A stretch of 64,000 nt of DNA from Blepharisma stoltei. Taxonomy: Eukaryota > Ciliophora > Heterotrichea > Heterotrichida > Blepharismidae. The notes under the pieces were generated by a model that saw nothing but the letters and a program-made list of their open reading frames with translations, ran no database searches and was not told the origin of the DNA. The translations under genes and the position numbers were made by a program. The stretch lies in NCBI GenBank assembly GCA_914767885.1, contig CAJZBQ010000027.1:496001-560000 (forward strand), given 5' to 3'. Shown here piece by piece: positions 23,779 through 32,944 of the stretch (the stretch's first letter is position 1; each line of letters opens with the position of its first letter).

Positions 23779-24750
23779 TCATTTTAATCTTGATAAGGGC
23801 ATTAAATGCTTCTCTCTTATTTTCGCTGGGGAAAGTGACTGTGTTTTTTGTTCTCCTTCAAAGAGCTTTTTAATATTAAAAGCCAACGATTCATCTTTCC
23901 CTTTTTTTCTATATGAAAATTTATTAATTGTTGTTGGTCTTGTTTCTCCTAACCCAAAAGAAGAGTAGCTTGAGAAGAATGGGTCAGCAGCAGGTGAGCA
24001 ATCTTCAGATGCTACACCTTTTTGATGATTTTTATTATTTTGAAGGTTTAGATTTATTTGAGCAAAGTTCGGAATTTTTGTGGCGTGTTTTAGCACCCGT
24101 TTCCTCAATGGAGATGCAGATTGAGCTGAGCCATTCTCATTAGTGTTTTCCTTTAGTCCTAAGTTGTTATTAATAGTGAAATAGCCTCCTGAAGTTTGGG
24201 AAACGCTTAGATCAGCTGAAAATTTATATGAAATTGTTGGCAAAAGTTTTTGATTAGGTTTATCGTTATCGGTAAGTGAGTATTTTTGAGGGTTTTCTCT
24301 TTTGTCAAGCATTTCAGGGGTAAAAATAATTGGTGTTCTTAGGCTATTTCGTTTGTGAGGAGAATGAGCTTGTAGAGGCTTTTCTTCCTTTGATGTAGAA
24401 TGAATTATTTCCTCTTCAAATTCTGAATCTAAATCAATTAAGTCAAAATGTTCCCCGGACGATGAAAAATCATTTTGGCATGCCACACTTTTGGTATTCG
24501 GCTCAACCTTTATGCAAAGAAAACTCTCATGAAAAGGCTTGGCCTGTTTTTTGAGATCTCTTACCATATCTACACTTGCTGCTCCCTCTCGATTCACGCT
24601 ATAACGCTTCTGCGCAGCTCTGCTTTCTCTTTTTTTTCTAATGTATCTTTTATCTATTGTAATCTCCGAGAAATCAACACTATTTTGGCAGTTTTCTTGA
24701 ATCTCGTTTTCTATTATTCTTGTTAAGTCCGATCTTACAAGATTTTGCAT
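23779..24750 (-). CDS. Protein of unknown function (323 aa)
   Basis: A single exon, ATG at 24748-24750. I recognise no domain. The N-terminus is helical (SDLTRIIENEIQENCQ) and basic near residue 35. The rest is polar, Ser/Asn/Lys-rich and probably disordered, with short phospho-type motifs (LRTPIIFTPEML) and a hydrophilic C-terminus. There are no membrane segments. Its neighbours are a 7TM receptor downstream and a MITE-bearing spacer upstream. Confidence 0.7.
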   Translation of the reverse strand: MQNLVRSDLTRIIENEIQENCQNSVDFSEITIDKRYIRKKRESRAAQKRYSVNREGAASVDMVRDLKKQAKPFHESFLCIKVEPNTKSVACQNDFSSSGEHFDLIDLDSEFEEEIIHSTSKEEKPLQAHSPHKRNSLRTPIIFTPEMLDKRENPQKYSLTDNDKPNQKLLPTISYKFSADLSVSQTSGGYFTINNNLGLKENTNENGSAQSASPLRKRVLKHATKIPNFAQINLNLQNNKNHQKGVASEDCSPAADPFFSSYSSFGLGETRPTTINKFSYRKKGKDESLAFNIKKLFEGEQKTQSLSPAKIREKHLMPLSRLK

Positions 24751-25483
24751 TATGTAAAATTAAAGTAATGCTTTTAAAATGTCAAATCTTCTAATAAAGA
24801 TTAAAATCTTAAAATAATTAAATCGAATAGCTCATCAATTTTGAAAAGTGTAATTACCAATATGAGCTTTTTTAAATTGATTAAGAGAATATATATAATT
24901 AATTTTTCCTGTTAATCTCTCCTATAATTTACTTGCAATAGATAACCTCAAAGAAAGTCACGCAAGCAAATACGACAGACAAAAATTATTATAAGGAAAT
25001 CCTAGAGTAATGAGCCTTAATGTGACTTAGCATGCTCATAATAAAAATAAATTCAATATATGAACTTAAGTATCAATTAATCACGCAAGAAGATAAATAA
25101 GCTTGAAGCACTACACTTGAGAAAGCTGAGTTTCTGTAGCACTTAATAATTTTTTAACATCAATTTTTCGAAAAATCACACAAACCCAGGCTGTCTTGAA
25201 GACTACTAGACTACTTATTTTCTTTAATTGTACGTATAAATTACTGATCGAAAATATAAAAATGCTGGGAACCTTATATAATAATACTAACTATTATTTT
25301 TTATTAACTTCGATCCTCCGTGAGTGAATAAAACCATTAAAAAAATCCCTATTTTTTGCCCAAAACCACCTCCGTGAGCTGACAAGATTTTTTTGTTCGC
25401 TCACGGAGGGGGGAGTAAAGTAAAACATAGTATAACAAATACCAAAATTTTGCAATATTCTAGTTTGAAATTATTTTCATTAA
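24751..25483. other. AT-rich spacer with a truncated MITE family 1
   Basis: No gene seen. A ~110-bp remnant at about 25305-25415 keeps the CCATTAAAAAAATCCC and TTCGCTCACGGAGGGGGG motifs and ends GGGGGGAGTAAAG. The AT-rich core of the element is missing, so it is a head-to-tail deletion form. Confidence 0.6.
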
Positions 25484-28389
25484 TTATTTGATATAAAATT
25501 TTTTACTCTTTTGATTCCAATTATTATTCTTATTTTTGATTGCATAATATTCATTCATTTTTGATTCAAACTTTTTGACAAGCACGCACAATAGTTTTTC
25601 ATCTACTTCTGTGTCTTGAGCAGCTAATTCAATCTTTTCATGTATATAATAGCTCTCAAGAGCATTTAAAATTTCAATAGGGCCAATTATATTAATATCA
25701 TATACAGTATCAAGCTGCTTTTTTGCCTTCTTTTCCAGTCAATAATCTATTTGTGATTCAGTGATCCCATTCATTCTTGCAATTTTATCTTTTCTTTTCC
25801 TTTCTTTATATTCATTGAGAATCATTTTTATATCTTTTTTCATAAAAATCAGTTTTTTTCTTGGCATTTCTCCCATAATTTCTTTCAACTTAAAATGCCT
25901 AATACCTAATTCCCTGCAGATTTCGAAATCAGGCATTCTGTCTTCCCTCATATTAGCAATTTGCCGTTTCATTTCATAAGCTTTGTCGTGAAGAACTTTA
26001 GACCTGTCTCAGCCTCCTCAAGAATGGATATATGCCACATTTTGTATATCATAAAGAGACATAATAACTTTTACTCTTACCCCATGATTGTAGAGTTTAG
26101 AGACCCTTTGCTTCAAATCTTCAAGGTCATAGAGGTCAGTGATAGGATTATCATATGATTTTTGCGTTTTAGGTTCAGGAGAGATAATATCAATGGCTAT
26201 AGGCTTATTTTTCTTACTCCCCCCCCCCCTCCGTGAGCGAACAAAAAATTTTTGTTCGCTCACGGAGGGGGGGTTAATTTTTATTTTTTTAAAAAAAATT
26301 ATATATAAATTTTTAATTGTAAAATAATATTTTTTTATAAGTTGAAAATTATTTTAAAAATATTATGGGGGGAGAGTAAGGGAATTTCCCAAAAAAAAAA
26401 AGAATACCATTTGATTAAAGGTAAAACACAGCTTAATTTTTCAATAATTTAATAATCAATAAACCTATTAGTAATAAATATATGCATTCAGTTAAAATAT
26501 TTTATATATATTTTCTTATTTAATATAATAAGCAAATTCTCTATAAATCATAATAAAAAATGTACAAAGGGAAAAGAAAGTACATTGAAATTTGGCAGAA
26601 AGTTGAAATTGCTGAATTTTACATTCAACACCAAAATGAGATGAGCATGAGAGATGTTTGCTGCAAAGTTTTCATGTCAACTCCTTTAGCTCGATTTCTG
26701 AATGGGTGAATAAGCTTGATGAGTTGAAGAAATCAGTAAAATCTGATAAAAAATTAAAATTAGAAAGCTTCACTCAATTTCAGAGCTAGAGAAAGAACTA
26801 GTTCATTGGGTTTACTGCAATCCGTGAGCAAGGTATTCAGGTTCTCAGATCAACGATTGAGGAGAAAGCAAAAAGTTTGGCGGCAGAAATGGGATTGGCG
26901 CGATTCGGCTGTGGAGATAAATGGTGGCAAGGATTTAGGACCAGAAATAATTTATCTTTCAGAAAAATCAATGCCTCAAGCATTAAGCCAATCGAAAAAG
27001 AGGCAGAACTTGTCAGGCAATACCTAGATGATTTAGCGTCATTGCTTCCTCAATTCGTTCCATCTAACATTTACAATTTCGATGAAACGAGATTTGATTG
27101 AGATGTAAAAAGCAAGTTCACTTATGATTTCAAGGGAACTCAACGAATTCTAGGCGTTCAATCAGCTAAAATGAACCATTTTATCACTGTTATGCTTATG
27201 ATTAGAGCTGATGGAGAAAAAATGCCTGCTTTGCTCATTTTTCAAGAGAAAAATGGCCAGATCCCGAACCTTGTAAGAGAAAGACTGAATATTCCAGAAA
27301 ATGTCATCATAAAATCAAATAAATCTGGCTACATTTCTGACCAGATTCTTAATGACTACCTCAGAACAATATTGAGACGAGAAAACCAACTGCTGATTTA
27401 TGATCAGGCTGGAAGTCATAAAACTATCATGATTTCTAATGCAATTTCAGATTTAGATGCAACCAAAATTGTGATCCCTGGAGGGTGCACAAAGTATTTG
27501 CAACCACTTGACGCACTGGTAATTGCAAATTTCAAATCAAAAACAACAGATTTCAGAATCAAATTCCAAACAGAGCAGATTGAAAGAAGATCGAAAAGAA
27601 CTGGAAACCTCAAAGCTCTTGATCGCCAGCAACTGATAAACATTGCTTCAAAGGCGTGAGATGCTGTAAGCCCTCAACTTGTCAGAAAATCATTTGAGTT
27701 GACGGGTTCTTATGGCGTTTAATCATCCAAAGATTTTCAGCCATCAAGTTAATATGAAGAAGTTAATTATCTAATCGATTTCTTCTATTCATTTTTTTGT
27801 CTTAAATTTAAAATTGTTAAATTCAACCTTTTCACTTATGGTATTCTTTTTTTTTAAACCCTTTGAATAATATATCAAACAAACTTAATAATTATTTTTC
27901 AATATTATCCTCTTTATTTGTATTAAATATAGATATAATAAACTATATATAAAATTATATGTAAAAAAATTTTTTGTTCGCTCACGGAGGGTGGGTTTTT
28001 GACCAAAAAATAGGGATTTTTCTAATGGTTTTGTTCGCTCACGGAGGGGGGGGGGAGTTAGGTAAAACTTTTTTTTTGGGAGCAGAATTCTGAGAAGTGG
28101 AGATTGAAGAAGAGGGAGCATGATCTGGTGTAGATTTTGCATAGCGAGAGTTTTCAGTAATTAAATATAACGATACAAGAGATATAGAAAGCATCTTAGA
28201 TGCACGATCTAAACCGACTTTTAAGGTGGCATCTATTACACAGGTCCTGAGTTCTTCAAAAAATGGGATTTTCTTGTGGCTCACAAGTGATCTATACGCT
28301 TGAACTTCGTCTTTAGGGATTTTCAAATAATCTGCTACCATTTCAACTCCACGAAATAAAGCGCAAAGTCCTATATATTTTGCCTCCAT
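25484..28389 (-). CDS. Basic helical protein of unknown function (353 aa), host of the Pogo IES
   Basis: ATG at 28387-28389, TAA at 25484-25486. Removing the 1844-bp IES (26215-28058) joins APKKKVL to PKKNKPIAIDI and gives 354 codons. The N-terminal ~90 residues contain a possible helix-turn-helix (VADYLKIPKDEVQAYRS; LDRASKMLSISLVSLY). A Ser/Pro linker follows, then a second helical half with two HTH-like patterns (DFEICRELGIRHFKLKEIM; KIARMNGITESQIDYWLEKK). The spacing suggests a multi-HTH DNA-binding protein, possibly of transposase descent. No catalytic motifs seen; function not assigned. Confidence 0.7.
26215..28058. mobile_element. Pogo-type transposon IES sharing ends with MITE family 1
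   Basis: TA-bounded, 1844 bp. The left end TTACTCCCCCCCCCCTCCG leads into the double inverted motif; the right end carries GAGGGTGGGTTTTTG, a short spacer and TTCGCTCACGGAGGGGGG then GAGTTAG. These are the same outer and subterminal motifs as the short MITEs. Unlike them it carries transposase coding sequence, so it is the best candidate in the window for the parent from which the MITEs are deletion derivatives. Inserted antisense to its host gene. Confidence 0.87.
26560..27722 (+). pseudogene. Pogo/Tigger-like DDE transposase, frameshifted
   Basis: A start-like ATG (26560) opens an HTH segment (KYIEIWQKVEIAEFYIQ), then the frame is lost near 26680 and again near 26790-26815. From about 26820 one frame runs to TAA 27722, reading TGA as Trp twice. 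This part has a CENP-B/Tc5-like HTH (IREQGIQVLRSTIEEKA), then a DDE domain: NFDETRFDWD for the first Asp, LLIYDQAGSHKT for the second, and KYLQPLDALVIANF for the third. The catalytic domain looks whole but the N-terminal DNA-binding part is broken, so this copy is probably inactive as it stands. Sequence error cannot be excluded. Confidence 0.78.
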
Positions 28390-28520
28390 TAATATTTATG
28401 GGGCTTTTTGCTAATAAAATTATGAATTATTTCAAATCCTTATGCATTGATAATTAGTTTTTTATAAATCTTCTTCCTATTTATTTAGCATAAGTTATAA
28501 ATTATTTTTGAAACCAGTCC

Positions 28521-31016
28521 ATGATTGGTGATGCTCCTTATGATGATCAAACTTATTCAGTGTGAAGAAAAGAAATCCAAACCTTCACTACAACCAAACC
28601 TAAAACTACCAAAAAACGATACCCGAATCAAGGCTGGATTTTAATCCCTGAAGAAGGCTTCATGATGATATGAAGCAAAATTATCATGGTTATGATTCTT
28701 TTTACAACTATTATCACTCCATACCGAGTTTCATTTGTAGATCAGGATCCTTATGCATGACAAATTATTGATCTCGTTGTAGATGGGGTTTACTTCGTTG
28801 ATGTCATAGTTAATAGCTTTTTAGCCTATACGAACTCTGATAATGTGCTGGTAACAAGCAACAAAAAAATTATTTTGCATTATTTAAGCACTTGAATGAT
28901 TTTAGATGTGTTTTCATGCATTCCTCTTGAGCTGATGATTACGGGTTGAAATTATCATATGCTTGCAAGACTTGCAAGATTGCCGAGAATATATAGGCTA
29001 ATAAAGATTACTAATTCCACCCTCCGTGAGTGAATAAAAATTGTTTTAATAGAAAAAATTTTTTATGAAAAAAAAATTGATATATAAGTGATAATTAGTA
29101 TAATCAAATCTCGACTAAATCTGTTTAATTTTAAACAAATTGCGTTTTAAAACATAAATTTATAAATTAAATTAATATTTGCTTCCCAGTTTTTGCAAAT
29201 TAGGATTTTTTTAAAAAAAACTAGCCCCCCTCCATGAGTGAACATTTTTTTTATGTTCACTCACGGAGGGGGGAGTAAGCTGTTTCGTCTGGCGAAATTC
29301 GCAAAAAATAAAGATCAGACCTTTAAATATGTGAATTTACTGCTTAGAATAAGTACTGCTATTGAAAGACTTATATGGTTTCTTCTAAGTTTTATTGTTT
29401 TAATTCACTTAATATGCTGCTTATGAGTATTCGCAGGCAGATGGAACCTAAATATTTCCACAAATTGGATACAGAATTTCGGTTTTCAAGATTATGATAA
29501 CATGAACTTATATATAGTCTCACTTTATTGGACGGTCACCACTTTGGCAACTGTAGGGTATGGAGATATTGTAGCCACTAACACAACTGAAAGAATAGTT
29601 GCGTCCTTTGTTATGATCATTGGGATCTGGCTTTATTCCTATGGTGTCGGCTCTTTAACAAATCTTATAGGAAATCTTGATACAAGACGAGCAAAGCTAA
29701 ATCGGCAGCTTGAGGTGCTGCAGAGAATTGCAAGAGAATACAAGCTCAATAAAGTTTTCTTTAAAAAGCTAACGAATGCTTTGGAATATGATAACTCGCA
29801 GTCAAGAAAAGATGTGGATGAATTAATTGAGGATCTGCCGCCTTCTCTCAGAAAAGGGCTTCTTATCATTACATATGAAGGGATGATCAGACATAATGCT
29901 TTTTTTAGTGATAAACAAAGCCATTTTGTAGCTTGGGTTGCTCCTAAGCTAAAGCCATTAAAAGTCGCTAAAGGAGAAATGATTTATAAAGCAGGAGAAT
30001 ACGCAACAGAAATGTATTTCCTTGTAAAAGGAGAAGTGGCAATGGTTATCGTGATAGATGATGTTACAATTCCTTTTATTCTGCTAGCTCCGGGGTATTA
30101 TTTTGGAGAGGTTGACTTACTTTTTAGTGAAAGTAAAACCCATCTCCACACTGTCAAAGCAACTGATCATTGTGAACTTCTTGCTTTTTCTAAAGAAGAT
30201 TTTGAACAAATGATGCAGCTCTATGAAGAAGAGTCCAATGAAATCTGCATGCTAGCAAGCGAAAGGCTATTCAGAACAGACCAAAAAATGAAAGAAGCTG
30301 AGGAAAACTACAGAAAAACAGCGAAAGTGAAATCACAGTTAAGCTATCCAAGACCAAAAAAGAGTAGGTGAGACATGGATAAATTCAAAAGCGCTTATGG
30401 GAAGAAAGCTGTTGAAAGCAATCTTTCATTAATTAAAACTGAAGACACAGTCAATGTTGATCAAAGCATCAAAGAAAATTTAAGGAAAACATTTAGAGAG
30501 AAGTCAATAGGGAAATCGTTGCATATAGAGGTTTCCTCTATATAGCGCTGAAGCGCAGACATTTTCCCAGGAGCTTTCCAAGTTCGTCGGACCAAATCGC
30601 TTTTTGGTCCGACCAAGGCATTGATTTGGTGCAACCAACCGATAAATTCCGATCAGAAATTTATCGGCCTTACAGCGCCAAACATAGGAAACTTCTATAG
30701 CCTATTTGACTCGAAATCCTCAGAATCTACTAATGTGCCTCAGATTAAGCAAAAGATTTTGAAAATGAACAAGTCAATGAAACAAATCCAGAATTTGTGC
30801 AAAATCCTTATGGATAAAGCAAATCCAATCAGTGAAGCAAACTCAGTCATACTAGAACCTCAGCCCAAAAGTGAGGAAAAACCTTTATTAAAGAAGCTTT
30901 TGAGTCCTTGGAAAATTGAAATTGAAGCTGATATAGAAGAGCGGCATATGGAGAGCGAAGTTTCAAGAATTGAGGAAGCTGGGGTGAAGAAAGACAGCTC
31001 TTTTGAAAATAATTAA
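28521..31016 (+). CDS. Voltage-gated K+ channel with cyclic-nucleotide-binding domain (695 aa)
   Basis: ATG at 28521, TAA at 31014-31016. Removal of IESs 29012-29275 and 30541-30684 gives 696 codons. Six membrane segments occupy about residues 52-290. The S4 helix has regularly spaced Arg/Lys (RLARLPRIYRLIKITKLFRL) and is interrupted by the first IES. The selectivity filter TLATVGYGD is at about residue 255 and marks it as K+ selective. A C-linker and a cNMP-binding fold (about 388-490) follow, with FGEVDLLFSES in the phosphate cassette region. The normal Arg that holds the cyclic phosphate is not obvious there, so nucleotide binding is uncertain, as in EAG-type channels. The tail is hydrophilic. 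A role in ciliary or plasma membrane excitability is inferred. Confidence 0.9.
29012..29275. mobile_element. IES, MITE family 1 (left-truncated), inside the S4 helix
   Basis: 264 bp. The left side starts at the subterminal CCACCCTCCGTGAGTGAA motif and lacks the outer left end; the right end TTCACTCACGGAGGGGGG then GAGTAAG is complete. Left TA 29012 gives LIKITKLFRL; TA 29009 would give LIKIKLFRL, also in frame. The total coding length is divisible by three either way. Confidence 0.85.
30541..30684. mobile_element. Foldback IES (144 bp) in the K+ channel tail
   Basis: GC-richer than its surroundings. Ends pair (TAGCGCTG... with ...CAGCGCCAAACA), and two inner hairpins are visible: GTCGGACCAAA with TTTGGTCCGAC-like, and CCGATAAATT with AATTTATCGG. 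Joining TA 30541 to TA 30685 gives EVSSIGNFYSLFD and removes an in-frame TAG. Confidence 0.8.
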
Positions 31017-31114
31017 TAAATATCAGATGTAATTGGGCCCTTTTATTATTTAATGAACATTTAGCTTTTTATTAGGAATTAATATAAACCTCTATTTTGA
31101 TCTGATATAAATAT

Positions 31115-32905
31115 ATGGAAGAGCAGTTTGTCACTTTAAATATAAAAGACCCAAGAGAGCGTCTAGTTAGCCGAGTTGCTGCCTGTATGCTGCGCGAGCC
31201 TAATTACTATGCGAAGGCTGAACAAAAAATCGCAGACATCATAGCAGATCTTAACGAAGTAGCCACAATTGATCCAGAGTTTATCTGCCAACTTGCTTAC
31301 TACACCCGAAATGAACTTAACATCCGTTCAGCTTCCAATTTCATACTGGCATTCGCTGCTACTCACCCAGAAGCCAAAAAGCACCTCAAACAATATTTTT
31401 CGGCTACAATCCGTCTTCCTTCTGACCTAACCGAAACTGTTGAGCTCTATCAAAGCTTTGTAGGCCATGAGCAGGAAAACAAAATAGCAATCCCCAACTG
31501 TCTTCAGAAACTGATTGCAGATAAATTCAAGACTTTTTCTATTTACCATCTAGGAAAATATTGTTCTGAAGGGAAACGCAAAAGAGGTTTACTTAAGCTC
31601 AAATTTAAGCCTAAGGGTGATAACAGTGCAGCTACTAAGAAAAAGACGATATCATTCAAACAGCTTGTAAGACTTTGCCACTTAAAAGAGCCAGCTAGCA
31701 ATGTGATGTCAATTCTCGGAAAAAGATATCCTGAAAACCCGGACGTTTTTGCTACATCTGGATTGGCGGTAGGTGGAGAATTCAATCCCTCACTTGCTAA
31801 TAAAAGAATGAAAATTCCGACACCTGTAACATGGGAGACTCAGCTCAGCGAGATGGGAAATAAGCCTGAAGTCTGGGAGGACCTTATAAAGTCAAGAAAG
31901 CTGCCGTTTATGGCAATGCTGAGGAATTTGAGAAATCTGCTGATAACTGGAGTCGACTCAGAAATTCATGGAGCTGTTCAGAGTAGATTGAGAGACCCAG
32001 ATCAAATTCAAAATTCTAGGCTGTTCCCATTTAGATTCTATTCAGCTTATACTGCTTTAAATATCAATATTGAAGAATTACAAAAGCTAAAAGAAGACCC
32101 AAACTATGAGCCTCCCGCACCTTCTGGAAAAAGAGGTTTGAAAGAAAAGCACAAAAGAAAAAAAATAGTCCCAAAAGTAGTCCCAACTGAAGAAACTGTT
32201 GAAAACTATAAAAATGCTCTAGAAGAGGCGGTCAAGCTTTCAACAGCTTTAAACGTAAAGCCAGTCAAAGGCAATTCAGTCATTTTCGCTGACGTCTCAG
32301 GCTCCATGGGCACTAAAATTTCGGGAGAGGGTGGATCAGGCAGTGATATTTCTTGCAAAGAAGTTGGAATTCTACTAGGACTTATGATGCGCCATGTCTG
32401 TGAAAACTCTGAATTTGTCGTTTTTTCATCGCCAACTACAGCAAGTCCAAAATGCTGGAAAAAGGTTGAGCTTGAAGGCGAGAATATTCTTAACCTTATA
32501 AACGAAGTGAATCAAGTTGCCAGTACTCTGGGAGGGGGAACTGATTTTCCTTTTGACTATATAAACCAAGCAATAGAGAATAGAGTTCATTTTGACAATA
32601 TGTTCATATTTTCTGATATGATGATTTCCCCAGGAAGTGGGCAGATGAATCACACACAAAGTGGAAGAAATTGGACTGTTGAGCAGATTCTTAAGACTTA
32701 TAGGGAAACAGTCAATCCAAGCATGAAATTCATAAGCATAAACTTAGCGGGGCATGGGAAAACTATAGGTGCAGATCTTGAGGATGAACAGAAAAATATT
32801 TTGGTGACAGGATATAGCGATTCTATCTTAAGACTTGTATCTCAGCTCCAAATCTCTCAAGTAGACGCTGTCAAAGAAGCTGCTAAATCATTAATTAAAA
32901 CTTAA
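31115..32905 (+). CDS. TROVE/vWA protein, Ro60/TEP1-like (596 aa)
   Basis: An uninterrupted single exon. Residues about 10-375 resemble the TROVE module of Ro60 and telomerase-associated TEP1: CMLREPNYY, DPEFICQLAYYTRNELNIRS and the helical repeats that follow. A Lys-rich insert precedes a vWA domain (about 385-585) with an intact metal-site motif DVSGSMG and a later GGGTDFP. TROVE proteins bind misfolded or Y-type small RNAs, and the related p80/TEP1 proteins were first found with telomerase and vaults. No other domain is present, so Ro60-like RNA binding is the safer call. It contains no IES or intron, unlike most neighbours. Confidence 0.87.
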   Translation: MEEQFVTLNIKDPRERLVSRVAACMLREPNYYAKAEQKIADIIADLNEVATIDPEFICQLAYYTRNELNIRSASNFILAFAATHPEAKKHLKQYFSATIRLPSDLTETVELYQSFVGHEQENKIAIPNCLQKLIADKFKTFSIYHLGKYCSEGKRKRGLLKLKFKPKGDNSAATKKKTISFKQLVRLCHLKEPASNVMSILGKRYPENPDVFATSGLAVGGEFNPSLANKRMKIPTPVTWETQLSEMGNKPEVWEDLIKSRKLPFMAMLRNLRNLLITGVDSEIHGAVQSRLRDPDQIQNSRLFPFRFYSAYTALNINIEELQKLKEDPNYEPPAPSGKRGLKEKHKRKKIVPKVVPTEETVENYKNALEEAVKLSTALNVKPVKGNSVIFADVSGSMGTKISGEGGSGSDISCKEVGILLGLMMRHVCENSEFVVFSSPTTASPKCWKKVELEGENILNLINEVNQVASTLGGGTDFPFDYINQAIENRVHFDNMFIFSDMMISPGSGQMNHTQSGRNWTVEQILKTYRETVNPSMKFISINLAGHGKTIGADLEDEQKNILVTGYSDSILRLVSQLQISQVDAVKEAAKSLIKT

Positions 32906-32944
32906 TAGGATATTATCAGGAAAAAGCGTTTTTTATCGATAAAT

